DNA from: Acinetobacter larvae
GTDB taxonomy: Bacteria > Pseudomonadota > Gammaproteobacteria > Pseudomonadales > Moraxellaceae
Direction of reading: 5' to 3'
Assembly (NCBI RefSeq): GCF_001704115.1
Contig: NZ_CP016895.1
Span: 310,001 to 374,000 of the forward strand
Length of the DNA stretch: 64,000 bases
Each line of letters opens with the position of its first letter. The stretch's first letter is position 1. The notes beneath the pieces were generated by a model, which worked only from the letters and a program-made list of their open reading frames with translations, made no database searches and had not been told where the DNA came from. Positions 9,662 through 18,888 of the stretch are shown in pieces. A program made the position numbers and the translations under genes.

Positions 9662-11323
9662 GTGGCCCAATATATTTATACGATGAACCGTGTGTCGAAA
9701 ATGGTTCCGCCTAAGCGCGAAATCTTAAAAGACATCTCTTTATCATTTTTTCCCGGTGCAAAAATCGGTGTGCTTGGTCTAAACGGTGCCGGTAAATCGA
9801 CTTTGCTCCGTATCATGGCGGGCGTAGATAAAGATTTCTCCGGTGAAGCACGTGCTCAACCTGGTATTAAAATTGGTTATCTCGAGCAAGAACCACCATT
9901 AGACCCAAGTAAAGATGTGCGTGGCAATATTGAAGATGGCTTACGTGAGCCACTCGATGCTTTGGCACGCTTGGATGAAGTTTTCGCTGAATATGCAGCT
10001 GAAGATGCTGACTTCGATGCTTTGGCAAAAGAACAAGAAAAGCTCGAATCGATCATTCATGCTTGGGATGCTCATAACCTCAACAACCAATTAGAACAAG
10101 CGGCTGATGCCTTAAATCTACCTGCTTGGGATGCTGATGTTAGCAAATTGTCTGGTGGTGAGCGTCGTCGTGTTGCACTATGTCGTTTACTGTTGTCTAA
10201 ACCCGACATGCTATTGCTCGATGAACCGACTAACCATTTAGATGCCGAGTCTGTGTCTTGGTTAGAACGGTTCTTAAAAGACTTCCCTGGGACCATTGTG
10301 GCGATTACCCATGACCGTTATTTCTTGGATAACGTGGCTGAGTGGATTCTTGAGCTTGACCGTGGGCATGGTATTCCATACCAAGGGAACTATACCTCTT
10401 GGTTAGAGCAGAAAAATGCGCGTTTAGAGCAAGAGCAAAAACAAGAAGAATCTTTTGCCAAAGCTTTGAAAAAAGAATTGGAATGGGTACGTTCCAATGC
10501 CAAAGGTCAGCAAAAGAAAAACAAAGCGCGTATGGAGCGTTTTGAAGAGTTGAACTCTAAAGAGTTCCAACAACGGAATGAAACGTCTGAAATTTATATT
10601 CCACCTGGTCCACGTTTAGGCAATAAAGTCGTGGAAGTGGAAAATATCAGTAAGTCTTTTGGTGATCGTCTACTATACGAAAACTTAAGCTTTACCGTGC
10701 CACCTGCTGCGATTGTGGGAATTGTTGGTCCCAATGGTGCGGGTAAAACCACACTCTTTAGAATGATGACCGGTGAACAACAACCAGACAGCGGTGTGGT
10801 GTCTTTGGGTGAGTCGGTGAAAGTGGCTTATGTGGGTCAGATTCGCGATACCCTAGACAACAATAAAACAGTTTGGGAAGAAGTATCGGGTGGTCTAGAT
10901 ATTCTTAAAGTTGGTGATTACGAAATTGCATCACGTGCTTATATCGGTCGTTTTAACTTTAAAGGTTCTGATCAGCAAAAACGTGTGGGGGAATTGTCTG
11001 GTGGTGAACGTAACCGTCTACAACTGGCAAAAATTTTGCAACAAGGCGCCAACGTGATCCTACTGGATGAACCGTCAAACGACCTTGATGTTGAAACCTT
11101 ACGTGCGCTTGAAGACGCTATTCTGGTCTTCCCGGGTACGGTCATGGTGGTTTCGCATGACCGTTGGTTCTTAGACCGTATCGCAACGCATATTTTATCT
11201 TTTGAAAATGAACAGCCTGAGTTCTTTACGGGGAACTATAACGAATACGAAAGCTATCGCCGCGCTAAATTGGGTGACGATATTAGTACTAAGCGTAAGA
11301 AATACAAGAAAATTGGTGGTTAA
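9662..11323 (+). CDS. ettA: Energy-dependent translational throttle protein EttA (ABC-F ATPase)
   Basis: Soluble ABC-F protein that binds the ribosomal E site and gates the first elongation step according to the ATP/ADP ratio. Two ABC domains are present: the first with Walker A GLNGAGKST (39-47) and LSGGERRRVAL, the second with GPNGAGKTT and LSGGERNRLQL. Between them lies the basic linker (EQEQKQEESFAKALKKELEW) plus the EttA arm region. The start is a GTG (AQYIYTMNRVSKMVPP follows) with GAGGAG just upstream; an in-frame start at 9626 would give a non-conserved leader. At 553 residues it matches E. coli EttA (555). Confidence 0.95.
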   Translation: MAQYIYTMNRVSKMVPPKREILKDISLSFFPGAKIGVLGLNGAGKSTLLRIMAGVDKDFSGEARAQPGIKIGYLEQEPPLDPSKDVRGNIEDGLREPLDALARLDEVFAEYAAEDADFDALAKEQEKLESIIHAWDAHNLNNQLEQAADALNLPAWDADVSKLSGGERRRVALCRLLLSKPDMLLLDEPTNHLDAESVSWLERFLKDFPGTIVAITHDRYFLDNVAEWILELDRGHGIPYQGNYTSWLEQKNARLEQEQKQEESFAKALKKELEWVRSNAKGQQKKNKARMERFEELNSKEFQQRNETSEIYIPPGPRLGNKVVEVENISKSFGDRLLYENLSFTVPPAAIVGIVGPNGAGKTTLFRMMTGEQQPDSGVVSLGESVKVAYVGQIRDTLDNNKTVWEEVSGGLDILKVGDYEIASRAYIGRFNFKGSDQQKRVGELSGGERNRLQLAKILQQGANVILLDEPSNDLDVETLRALEDAILVFPGTVMVVSHDRWFLDRIATHILSFENEQPEFFTGNYNEYESYRRAKLGDDISTKRKKYKKIGG

Positions 11324-11366
11324 TGTCCTGCGTGAAGATCTCATGATCTAAGCAGGCTATCACGCC

Positions 11367-11404
11367 AAAATCCCACTGTGTATCGACATGGTGGGATTTT
11401 TTTT
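11367..11404 (+). terminator. Intrinsic terminator after ettA
   Basis: Ten-base stem AAAATCCCAC / GTGGGATTTT, 14-base loop, extended by a T-run (eight T in all), 45 bases after the ettA stop. Confidence 0.9.
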
Positions 11405-11691
11405 GGCTATGAAGCTGTGAAATCGTGCGCTATGGGCGGGGATCAATACAAAAAGTTGTAGTTGGCGACTTCGCTACTGAATTGGTATGGAGTATGGGAG
11501 AGGCATCACGGGGCGATGATGTTGATGATGTTGATGATGTTGATCTGTATTTTGCTGCCAGCCATCGAAAGCTTGCTGCAATGATGGCATAAAACTTTAT
11601 GATGATGGCTATGGCAACTCAGCAGAGTGTTATCGAAGACCTTGCCTGTTTAATTTAACCAACGTCATTTTGTAGCATAAAGAGTACCCAG
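11405..11691. other. Spacer upstream of the pilin genes with a short tandem repeat
   Basis: No gene was seen. GATGATGTT is repeated three times in tandem at 11515-11541 and continues with GAT. I looked for remains of fimT or fimU, which usually lie upstream of pilV, and found none. Confidence 0.5.
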
Positions 11692-12195
11692 ATGCGTCGA
11701 CATATGATTGGCATAGCCATGATCGAAATTGTACTGAGTTTGCTGCTCCTGACTTTGGCGATGCTCGGCATGGTGAGTTTACAGCTTCAGGCTGTCGCTC
11801 GGAGTCAGTTTGCATTACAACAGCTGCAAGCCAGTAATGTCTTACAGGATTTGTCTGAGCGTTTAAGGGTTAACGCTTTAGCACGACAAGATTATGTAAA
11901 GCACTTAGATGGCGATGCGCCAAGCGCCGTGCAGTCATGTTTATATCGAGATCGACCACAAGGCTGTAGTGCGGCAGAAATGGCTGCTTATGATGCGTAT
12001 AGTTTATATCAACGTGCACAGCAAGCTGCGATGCAGTTGGCTTTGAGACCTTGTGCTAACACGACGCAACGGCTTTGTGCTTATGCAGCTTGGGGCGAAA
12101 CCAAAGCCTTAGATGATCTACAAGATCCACTGGCATGTAGTCGACAAGGTATTTATCTGCCTAAGGCGCAATGTTTGATGATGACACTCTATTAG
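11692..12195 (+). CDS. pilV: PilV-like type IV minor pilin
   Basis: Prepilin-like protein expected in the minor-pilin priming complex of type IV pili. The N-terminus has a short basic leader ending in Gly7, then IAMIEIVLSLLLLTLAML: the peptidase cleavage point G|IAMIE with Glu at +5 and a long hydrophobic helix. The helix is followed by QLQAVARSQFALQQ, like PilV proteins, and a 120-residue globular part with four or more cysteines in its C-terminal half. The ATG at 11692 has AAGAG eight bases upstream. First gene of a five-pilin cluster that runs into rpsP. Assignment to PilV rests on order and general pattern. Confidence 0.8.
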   Translation: MRRHMIGIAMIEIVLSLLLLTLAMLGMVSLQLQAVARSQFALQQLQASNVLQDLSERLRVNALARQDYVKHLDGDAPSAVQSCLYRDRPQGCSAAEMAAYDAYSLYQRAQQAAMQLALRPCANTTQRLCAYAAWGETKALDDLQDPLACSRQGIYLPKAQCLMMTLY

Positions 12196-12277
12196 TGTGC
12201 TATGAGTTAGACCTATAAAAAACGCTGCTGTTAAGAATCATGCTAAAACGACCATCATTCAGATCAGGGAGTAAATA

Positions 12278-13387
12278 ATGATCTGGACACAATATGGGCT
12301 CAGTGTGTTGGAAGTGGTGATTTCACTGACATTGGGATTATTACTTGTCGGGGCTGCCTTTAAGTTATTAGAAAGTGGCGAGCGTGCCTATAGCACCCAA
12401 CAAGCTGTGGCGGATATCCAAGATCGTGCGATTTTATCTTTAGCTTATGTTGCTACAGAAATACGCCGTAGTCATCGCGCACTGGCAGTTTCTATTCAAG
12501 ATCAACCAATTTATGCAGGCTTGTTGTTGAATGCTCATGCTGAACAGCATACAGCGCAAGCTGCACAGCCTAAAGTCGTGCAAACAAGGTCATTCATGAC
12601 AGCTGTTGCAATGGAGCAAACATCAACGTTTGCGCTAAAAAGTATGCAACCATCTGCGCGTGAACAAGGCGTCGCAGCAGCAATATCCGTGGCAAGCAAT
12701 GCACAAGCTCATTATCCAGCACAATTACAAGGCATATTGCCTATTACAGTGACTGCCGGTGGTCCAAGCCATTTAAGGGATACTCAGACCGGTAAGGCGC
12801 TGGCGAGTGATCAATTGGTGATTCAATTTTATGCCGAAGAAGCAGGAATTGACTGTGAAGGGCATCAATATCAAGCAGGGCAGTTTGTGGTGGAAAGATT
12901 TTTTTTACGTCCTGATGCGTTGAATCAACAGGCGAAGCAACAAACGGTGTTGGCACTTGCCTGTGAAGCAGGTGGATATGACCAACAAGCCACGCGTATT
13001 CTCAAGAATCCGATGCAGGCAGGGCAAGCCTTCGGGCAGGGTTTAGGTGCTGTGATGATTCCACAGGTTGAGCATTTTAAGTTAATGTTTGCTATTGCCG
13101 ATGAGCAACGTCGTCAAGGTCTGGCTTATATTTCCAGTCAGGAGTATCAGGCGTTGCCACAACGTCCACGTCCAGCGATTTATGCAGTGCAACTGGGAAT
13201 TTTATTAGGTTCAAATCATCCTATCACAGCATCTCATAATGATTCACCACAATTTCAAATTTTACAGCAAGCCGTGCAATTGCTTGCACCCAGCAATGCT
13301 CAGCAAGGACAACAGTATTTATATCATGTGTTAGAACATAGTGTTGCCTTAGAGCCGGGTTTGGTGGTGATTGAGGAAAAATCATGA
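12278..13387 (+). CDS. pilW: PilW-like type IV minor pilin
   Basis: Large minor pilin of the type IV pilus priming complex (the Acinetobacter ComB/PilW class). The leader MIWTQYG is followed by LSVLEVVISLTLGLLLVGAA, giving cleavage G|LSVLE with Glu at +5, then a PilW-style continuation (KLLESGERAYSTQQAVADIQDRA). The C-terminal part contains the family's typical QVEHFKLMFAI segment. At 369 residues it is in the usual PilW range. AGGGAG lies a normal distance before the ATG. Its stop overlaps the pilX start by four bases (ATGA), indicating translational coupling. Composition is Gln/Ala-rich, like the neighbouring pilins. Confidence 0.83.
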   Translation: MIWTQYGLSVLEVVISLTLGLLLVGAAFKLLESGERAYSTQQAVADIQDRAILSLAYVATEIRRSHRALAVSIQDQPIYAGLLLNAHAEQHTAQAAQPKVVQTRSFMTAVAMEQTSTFALKSMQPSAREQGVAAAISVASNAQAHYPAQLQGILPITVTAGGPSHLRDTQTGKALASDQLVIQFYAEEAGIDCEGHQYQAGQFVVERFFLRPDALNQQAKQQTVLALACEAGGYDQQATRILKNPMQAGQAFGQGLGAVMIPQVEHFKLMFAIADEQRRQGLAYISSQEYQALPQRPRPAIYAVQLGILLGSNHPITASHNDSPQFQILQQAVQLLAPSNAQQGQQYLYHVLEHSVALEPGLVVIEEKS

Positions 13388-14163
13388 AGCTGCAGCAGTC
13401 TGGTGCGACATTGCTGTTGATGCTCTGTCTGTTATTGCCCATGAGTATGTTAGGTATTTTAGCTGCGCAGCAAAGTCTCCTTAATATACAGCTGGTTACA
13501 CATATCCAAGCACGACAGTTGTTACAACAAGCAACTTTAGCGATTGGGTCACAATTGCAGCACTATTATCAACAAGATGATCAGCAAGATACTCAATTGG
13601 GTCAGCAGTTGATTGCACAACAGTTGGCACACACTGGTCGGGAAATGATTTTTTGCTTTCGACCGAATCGTTCCAATGCTGAAAATTTTTCTCTGGCACA
13701 AGCAAGTTATCTTTCCAATACAGCCTCCAATATAAATAGCAATAGTCGTGCACAAAGGGAGGTGCATTTAACCGATAAAGGTTTCTGCCAGTTTGATCAA
13801 GCACAAGATTATGCCAGTGCGAGTAAGGCTCAGCTGGTACAGATTAACTTGGTACAGCTACCCAGTGCAGCCAGTCACGGCATTTTGCAGACTCAGTCTC
13901 TGAGCAATGGACAAGCACGATCTGATGCATCACATTTTCGTATTTATATTACAGCGATATTGCCGCAGTTATCTGCGAGTGATTTTTCTACAGTTGCCCA
14001 GTGTTTTCATTATCCGCAATATGCGAGGGCTGGAAGTATGAGTCAACAACAATGTTTAACCCAGCAAGGTGCTGTGTTTCAAAGTCAGTTTTTTGACCTA
14101 TTGTGGTTGCCTAAAGCCAGTGGCGCACCGCGTGAAGCGACAGCGAATGATGATGTTATATAA
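13384..14163 (+). CDS. pilX: PilX-like type IV minor pilin
   Basis: Minor pilin of the PilX class. The leader MKLQQSG is followed by ATLLLMLCLLLPMSMLGILAA. As is usual for PilX N-terminal domains, the +5 position is not Glu, which distinguishes it from PilV, PilW and PilE. A globular domain rich in Gln and Ser follows, with Cys pairs near the C-terminus (AQCFHYPQYA, QQQCLTQQG). It is coupled to pilW by a four-base overlap and overlaps the next pilin gene by 17 bases. In known Acinetobacter clusters pilY1/comC comes next; here a PilE-like gene follows immediately. Confidence 0.78.
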   Translation: MKLQQSGATLLLMLCLLLPMSMLGILAAQQSLLNIQLVTHIQARQLLQQATLAIGSQLQHYYQQDDQQDTQLGQQLIAQQLAHTGREMIFCFRPNRSNAENFSLAQASYLSNTASNINSNSRAQREVHLTDKGFCQFDQAQDYASASKAQLVQINLVQLPSAASHGILQTQSLSNGQARSDASHFRIYITAILPQLSASDFSTVAQCFHYPQYARAGSMSQQQCLTQQGAVFQSQFFDLLWLPKASGAPREATANDDVI

Positions 14164-14695
14164 AAAAAATCGACCTAGTCCTGCGGCGGCGGTCATGCAA
14201 GGGGGTGTGACTTTATTGGAGTTGGTCTTAGTTCTGATGTTAGTGGCGGTTTTATATTTTGCTGCAAGTTTTTCCTATGCTGTTGTGGTGCAACGTATTC
14301 AGCAAAATGCTGTACAACAACAAATGTCTAGGATTGCGGAATATTTGACAGTCTACAAAATGCAGTACTACAGCTATTTTGGTTTTGATTTAAGACGTTA
14401 TATACAGCATGCCGCCGTGGATGAGTTAAGTTTTCCTGTCGGTGCAGCACCCTATTATCGTTTACGCATTGTAGAACTCACACCACGATCAGCTTATTCT
14501 CTGCAAGATGCACGTGCCATAGGCGCTGGCTGGTTGATCGTAGCAATTCCTCTACGAGCCCAACTGCCTTTGCTTTGGCGTAATAGTCTGGGTTTGCAAT
14601 GTCAGCAGCCATGGGATTTGGAAAATAGCGATCTTCAAGCTGTGGACTTTCAGCATTGTATGCAAGATGTTGCTGCTAAAAGGGCTGAGTCTTGA
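14147..14695 (+). CDS. PilE-like type IV pilin (ComE/ComF class)
   Basis: Type IV pilin-like protein. A 22-residue leader (MMMLYKKNRPSPAAAVMQGG) precedes VTLLELVLVLMLVAVLYFAA, so cleavage is predicted at G|VTLLE with Glu at +5. The globular part (YKMQYYSYFGFDLRRYI) has two cysteines near the end (LQCQQPW, FQHCM), like the C-terminal loop of pilins. The start is uncertain: three consecutive ATGs at 14147, 14150 and 14153, all inside the end of pilX, with no strong ribosome site. I took the first. Position just upstream of a second PilE-like gene and rpsP matches the comE/comF location in Acinetobacter. Confidence 0.7.
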   Translation: MMMLYKKNRPSPAAAVMQGGVTLLELVLVLMLVAVLYFAASFSYAVVVQRIQQNAVQQQMSRIAEYLTVYKMQYYSYFGFDLRRYIQHAAVDELSFPVGAAPYYRLRIVELTPRSAYSLQDARAIGAGWLIVAIPLRAQLPLLWRNSLGLQCQQPWDLENSDLQAVDFQHCMQDVAAKRAES

Positions 14696-14755
14696 TGATG
14701 GGACCTTGATGATGATGAGGTCTTGATGAATATAAAAACTAGATGAATATAAAAA
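14691..14755 (+). repeat. Degenerate tandem repeat between the two PilE-like genes
   Basis: The word CTTGATGA (once CTAGATGA) recurs at 14691, 14705, 14722 and 14739, at steps of 14, 17 and 17 bases. The last two units share a 14-base identical block, GATGAATATAAAAA, at 14725-14738 and 14742-14755. The repeat starts at the stop codon of the upstream pilin gene. Confidence 0.8.
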
Positions 14756-14790
14756 TAAGCATGAAGAATGGGCGTGGACAGGAGGGCAGC

Positions 14791-15240
14791 ATGAGAATGC
14801 GGTATATCGCAGGTTGGTCTTGGTTTGAGTTGTTGCTGGTCATGCTGATTTTCTCAACCTTATGGTTGATCGCTCTGCCAACACTACAGATACAGCGTTT
14901 AAAGAGTCATCGTGCAGATATGCAAGCTGAGTTGTTAAAACAGGCTGTTCAGATTCAGCAGCAGTTGATTTTACAGCAATCTAGGTTTCAGGCATCAATG
15001 GGTGCTAGAGCTGAGCAGGAGGGATTAAGTCTTGAATTTCTGGGAATGGGTGCGGTGTATCCAAATACTGGCGAGGTCTGGTATGACTTGTTATTGCAAG
15101 GAACGCCTGCAGCGTGGCAACTCATTGCACGCCCGCGTGTTGAAACCCAGCAGGTGCCCGAAGATATCTTAATCGTTGACCAGCAGGGGCAGCTTTGTAT
15201 TGCAGTGCTTCAGCAAGTAGATTGCGATGTTGCTGATTAA
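14791..15240 (+). CDS. PilE-like type IV pilin (second copy)
   Basis: Short pilin-like protein of 149 residues. The leader MRMRYIAG is followed by WSWFELLLVMLIFSTLWLIA, giving G|WSWFE with Glu at +5. The globular part ends in DQQGQLCIAVLQQVDCDV, a C-terminal two-cysteine loop as in PilE-type pilins. I chose the ATG at 14791 because AGGAGG lies seven bases upstream; an upstream ATG at 14743 would add 16 non-pilin residues. It is the last pilin gene before rpsP. Trp at +1 of the mature protein is unusual. Confidence 0.72.
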   Translation: MRMRYIAGWSWFELLLVMLIFSTLWLIALPTLQIQRLKSHRADMQAELLKQAVQIQQQLILQQSRFQASMGARAEQEGLSLEFLGMGAVYPNTGEVWYDLLLQGTPAAWQLIARPRVETQQVPEDILIVDQQGQLCIAVLQQVDCDVAD

Positions 15241-15531
15241 GCTTGGGACTCGGTTAAATTTTCCTTGTCTATTGAGATCTACTTATAGGGAGGATTTGCA
15301 CAAGACAAATATGCTTCATCGTTGTTGTGGATAAAATAACAATATTGCTGCAAAGACTGGATGCATAAGCGATAAAACATGTTAAATTGGACACAATTTT
15401 GAATTTTAAATTTAAAATTGCGGATAACTCAAATTTTGAGCTTTCCCTTCTTGGCAATATATCGTAAAATATTCGCCTTTTTAGGTTCATCCGAATCTAA
15501 TAAAGTTTTTCATTCATGTGAGAGTATTAAC

Positions 15532-15789
15532 ATGGTCGTAATTCGTCTAGCACGCGGTGGTGCTAAAAAACGTCCGTTCTATCAAGTTGTTGTAACTGAT
15601 AGCCGCAATGCGCGTGACGGTCGTTTCATCGAACGTATTGGTTTCTTTAACCCAACAGCTCAAGGTAAAGCAGAAAAACTTCGTTTAGATGCTGACCGTT
15701 TTGCACACTGGGTTGCTCAAGGTGCACAACCTTCTGAGCGTGTAGCATCTTTAGCTGCTCAAGCCAAAAAAGCTGCTGCAGCTGTATAA
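15532..15789 (+). CDS. rpsP: 30S ribosomal protein S16
   Basis: Small-subunit ribosomal protein, first gene of the rpsP-rimM-trmD-rplS operon. The 85-residue protein starts [20 protein letters not shown] and contains the S16 signature [14 protein letters not shown]. The ATG at 15532 is preceded by AGAG; in-frame starts further upstream (15418) would add a 38-residue non-homologous leader. The Ala/Lys-rich tail is normal for Acinetobacter. Confidence 0.98.
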   Translation: MVVIRLARGGAKKRPFYQVVVTDSRNARDGRFIERIGFFNPTAQGKAEKLRLDADRFAHWVAQGAQPSERVASLAAQAKKAAAAV

Positions 15790-15813
15790 GCCCGTAGTAG
15801 TAGGTATTTGCCC

Positions 15814-16362
15814 ATGACATCAACACAGAATGTTCCAGAAGATCGTATTCAGATTGGACAGTTACGTTCAGCATATGGATTAAATGGGTGGCTCTGGGTC
15901 TATTCCAATACAGAACCGATGAGCAATATATTTGACTACCTTCCTTGGTACATAGAGACCAAAGCTGGTTGGCAAATGATAGATGTAAAACGTTGGAAAC
16001 CACACGGCAAAGGCTTAGTTGTTTCGCTTAAAAATGTGAGTGATCGCACTGCAGCGGAAAGCTTAGTTGGCGCTAATATCTGGATAGCCAAATCGCAACT
16101 GCCTCAACCAGGCGTAGACGAGTATTACTGGTCAGATTTGAAAGGCTTAACGGTGTTAGGTCTAGATGATGAAGAGCAGGAAGTCAATCTCGGTAAAATC
16201 TACGAATTGTTTGAAACAGGAGCCAACGATGTCATGGTGGTTCGCGCCACACCAGACAGTATCGATGGCGAAGAGCGTATGATTCCTTGGCATCGGGATG
16301 TGGTACAACGCGTTGATCTCGAAGCTGGTCGTATCTACGTAAATTGGGGCGTAGATTTCTAA
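15814..16362 (+). CDS. rimM: Ribosome maturation factor RimM
   Basis: Binds S19 and assists assembly of the 30S head domain. An N-terminal RimM beta-barrel (IQIGQLRSAYGLNGWLWVYS) is followed by a PRC-barrel (YYWSDLKGLTVLGLD ... GANDVMVVR) and the terminal IPWHRDVVQRVDLEAGRIYVNW. At 182 residues it has the family length. The ATG at 15814 lies 24 bases after rpsP; a TTG at 15808 is possible but less likely. Confidence 0.97.
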   Translation: MTSTQNVPEDRIQIGQLRSAYGLNGWLWVYSNTEPMSNIFDYLPWYIETKAGWQMIDVKRWKPHGKGLVVSLKNVSDRTAAESLVGANIWIAKSQLPQPGVDEYYWSDLKGLTVLGLDDEEQEVNLGKIYELFETGANDVMVVRATPDSIDGEERMIPWHRDVVQRVDLEAGRIYVNWGVDF

Positions 16363-16404
16363 TCCGAATAGGATGAACGCAGCAGGAAAATTGAGGAGTC
16401 TGCG

Positions 16405-17136
16405 ATGTTCTTTGCAGTCATAACGCTTTTTCCTGAAATGTTTGAAGCGATCACAGCTTACGGCATTAGTGGGCGTGCGGCAAAACGAGAATTGATACAG
16501 CTTCATTGTATTAATCCGCGTGATTTTGCTGAGGGCAACTACAGAAGAGTGGATGAACGTCCATTTGGTGGGGGTCCGGGTATGGTGATGATGGCAGAGC
16601 CTCTGGCTCAAGCGATTCAACATGCCAAACAGCTTGCAAAGCAAGCAGGTTGCACCGATGTACCTGTGGTCTATATGTCGCCACAAGGGCAAACCCTGCA
16701 TGAGACAGCAGTACAAAATTTTGTCAGTTATGATGGACTCATTGTATTGTGTGGTCGTTATGAAGGGGTCGATGAACGTTTAATCCAACGTTATGTCGAT
16801 CAGGAATGGTCGATAGGGGATTATGTTTTATCGGGCGGTGAGTTGCCTGCGATGGTATTACTCGACAGTATCATTCGTAAATTACCGAATGCGATGTCGG
16901 ATGAACAGTCAGCTGTGCAAGATTCTTTTGTGGATGGTCTACTCGATTGCCCACAATATACCAAGCCTGACCTTTTTGAGGGATTGGCTGTGCCTGAAGT
17001 ATTGAAATCTGGGCACCATGCCAATATCGAAAAATGGCGCTTTTTGCAGCGTTATCAGCGCACCATGCAACGCCGACCGGAGTTGGTTGAGCAGGTTGAG
17101 CTGAGTCAACAGCAAAAGAAATGGCTGAAAGATTGA
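16405..17136 (+). CDS. trmD: tRNA (guanine-N1)-methyltransferase
   Basis: SPOUT methyltransferase that makes m1G37 in tRNAs reading CNN codons and so prevents frameshifting. The 243-residue protein starts [17 protein letters not shown]. It shows the family motifs [12 protein letters not shown], the trefoil-knot SAM-binding stretches [19 protein letters not shown] and [16 protein letters not shown], and the catalytic Asp region in VQDSF. GAGGAG is well placed before the ATG. Third gene of the ribosomal operon. Confidence 0.98.
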   Translation: MFFAVITLFPEMFEAITAYGISGRAAKRELIQLHCINPRDFAEGNYRRVDERPFGGGPGMVMMAEPLAQAIQHAKQLAKQAGCTDVPVVYMSPQGQTLHETAVQNFVSYDGLIVLCGRYEGVDERLIQRYVDQEWSIGDYVLSGGELPAMVLLDSIIRKLPNAMSDEQSAVQDSFVDGLLDCPQYTKPDLFEGLAVPEVLKSGHHANIEKWRFLQRYQRTMQRRPELVEQVELSQQQKKWLKD

Positions 17137-17294
17137 AAGACCTAAACCAATCGGTTGGTCAATTTGAACAGGCTCTTTATTGCTTGAAAGGTCAACAATA
17201 AAGGGAAAGATAACCGGGTTGATATGCGTTATAAGCCTCTATCCCCAGCGGTATTCAGACCTCTTCTGACCCGCATTTGTTGGAGATTCCCACA

Positions 17295-17666
17295 ATGAGT
17301 GGTAAACATCCTCTAGTACAAGCTGTTGAAAATGCACAGTTAAAAACAGATCTTCCAGAATTTGCTCCGGGTGATACCGTAGTTGTTCAAGTTAAAGTAA
17401 AAGAAGGTGATCGTGAACGTCTTCAGGCTTTTGAAGGTGTTGTGATTGCTAAGAAAAATCGTGGTTTGAACTCTGCGTTCACAGTACGTAAGATCTCAAG
17501 CGGTGTTGGTGTTGAGCGTGTATTCCAAACACATTCACCAATCGTTGCGAAAATCGAAGTGAAACGTCGTGGTGACGTTCGTCGTGCTAAACTTTACTAC
17601 CTACGTGAATTGTCTGGTAAAGCTGCACGTATTCGTGAAAAATTACCTGCTCGTAAACCTGCTTAA
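17295..17666 (+). CDS. rplS: 50S ribosomal protein L19
   Basis: Large-subunit protein at the 30S interface. The 123-residue sequence [17 protein letters not shown] ... [19 protein letters not shown] ... [16 protein letters not shown] matches L19 throughout. The ATG at 17295 follows GGAG; an in-frame start at 17277 is not conserved. It is separated from trmD by 158 bases without a terminator, so it may have an internal promoter or leader while staying in the operon. Confidence 0.98.
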   Translation: MSGKHPLVQAVENAQLKTDLPEFAPGDTVVVQVKVKEGDRERLQAFEGVVIAKKNRGLNSAFTVRKISSGVGVERVFQTHSPIVAKIEVKRRGDVRRAKLYYLRELSGKAARIREKLPARKPA

Positions 17667-17684
17667 TTTCTGGTTTTACGATCG

Positions 17685-17713
17685 AAAAAATGCGCCAATA
17701 CGGCGCATTTTTT
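17685..17713 (+). terminator. Intrinsic terminator after rplS
   Basis: AAAAAATGCGCC / GGCGCATTTTTT stem with a short loop, 18 bases after the rplS stop. It is symmetric and also lies just downstream of the lipase gene on the other strand, so it probably serves both. Confidence 0.92.
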
Positions 17714-17759
17714 ATACTGTTCAAATTGTAATATTACAATGTTTATCAATAGATTAGCT

Positions 17760-18782
17760 CTAAACACCATCCTGTTTAAGTCGATTTAGATGCTGGCGAT
17801 AAATAGCCACGGGATCTGCTGAAAGAATAATATTACGCAGCCCTAACAATTGGTTCACTTCATCCATATGATTCCAATAATAATTATCCCGAATGACCTT
17901 ACCAAATCGGGCACTACAACGGGCGACGAGACCATCATTATCTCGTCCAGCATCGATGAGTTGGCTATTTAATAGCAAAAAGCCATCGATGGGGTCGAGT
18001 AAATTGGTGATCGCGCGATTCCCAGTAAAAGAATAAAAACGTATGCCATTTTGTTGCGTCGGCGCATTTCCACAGTAGCGGCTCGGTAGCCCCATGGGGA
18101 AACGTTGGTTAAAGTCTTGCGAACCACGCGTCGATAGGCTATGACCTGCTGCTAAAACATCATGTGGAAATAATTGCGGATCCAGTTGCTGTGAGAGCAA
18201 AATGGCACTGCCAAGAAATTCTAAGCCTTTAATCAACGGTTTTTCTAATAACGTATGTTCAGCTTTCAGAATGACATCTGCGACAGGAGAGCCTTGATGT
18301 GGTGAACCAACCGTGGTCAGTGAGGCTACGCGCTCAGGCATCATGGCTGCCGCATAACGAATGGTGGGACCACCGTGGGAATGCCCAATTAAATTGACTT
18401 TCTCAGCTTGTGTTAGTGCCAGAATCGTTTCAATTTGCGCAATGAGTTGCTCACCACGAACTTCAGAGGAGTTAAAGGGTGATACTGTCGTTGCCCATAC
18501 ATTGGCACCATTTCGGCTGAGATCAGGTAGTATTTGATACCAATAATCGAGCCCAAAAGCACTGGACCCTAAACGATCAAATCCGAGCATGCCATGGGTG
18601 AAGACAACTGGATATCGGGTTTTAGCATAATTGGAACTGACATAAGTTGCAGTCTGTTGGTTAGGAAATTGGCTTATTGCATATGTATATTGTTGAAAAA
18701 TAAATAATAATACATATAAGGATGCACCCAGCAGTGCGATATAAAGTACACGAGACGATCTGATGATCATGTGAAATAGCAT
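17760..18782 (-). CDS. lipA: Triacylglycerol lipase (family I, foldase-dependent)
   Basis: Secreted alpha/beta-hydrolase that cleaves triglycerides. A hydrophobic N-terminus (about residues 11-30) acts as signal sequence, although a clear signal peptidase site is not obvious. Visible are the oxyanion loop VVFTHGMLGF, the nucleophile Ser135 in GHSHGG, the likely acid Asp283 in DNDGLVARC, and His305 in WNHMDEVNQ. Cys237 and Cys289 match the disulfide of Pseudomonas/Burkholderia family I lipases, and the Asp-containing segments around 260-308 match the calcium site. GAGG precedes the ATG at 18782. The foldase gene lies 106 bases upstream in the same direction, the lipB-lipA order known from Acinetobacter. 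Confidence 0.9.
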   Translation of the reverse strand: MLFHMIIRSSRVLYIALLGASLYVLLFIFQQYTYAISQFPNQQTATYVSSNYAKTRYPVVFTHGMLGFDRLGSSAFGLDYWYQILPDLSRNGANVWATTVSPFNSSEVRGEQLIAQIETILALTQAEKVNLIGHSHGGPTIRYAAAMMPERVASLTTVGSPHQGSPVADVILKAEHTLLEKPLIKGLEFLGSAILLSQQLDPQLFPHDVLAAGHSLSTRGSQDFNQRFPMGLPSRYCGNAPTQQNGIRFYSFTGNRAITNLLDPIDGFLLLNSQLIDAGRDNDGLVARCSARFGKVIRDNYYWNHMDEVNQLLGLRNIILSADPVAIYRQHLNRLKQDGV

Positions 18783-18888
18783 AGTTATTACCTCATTATT
18801 GTTTTCCGCAAAATTTTTTGCTAAATAGTCTAAAATTTTGAGCAGTAGTCAAAATTGCTATTCATATTTCAATTAAAACCACCTTGTC

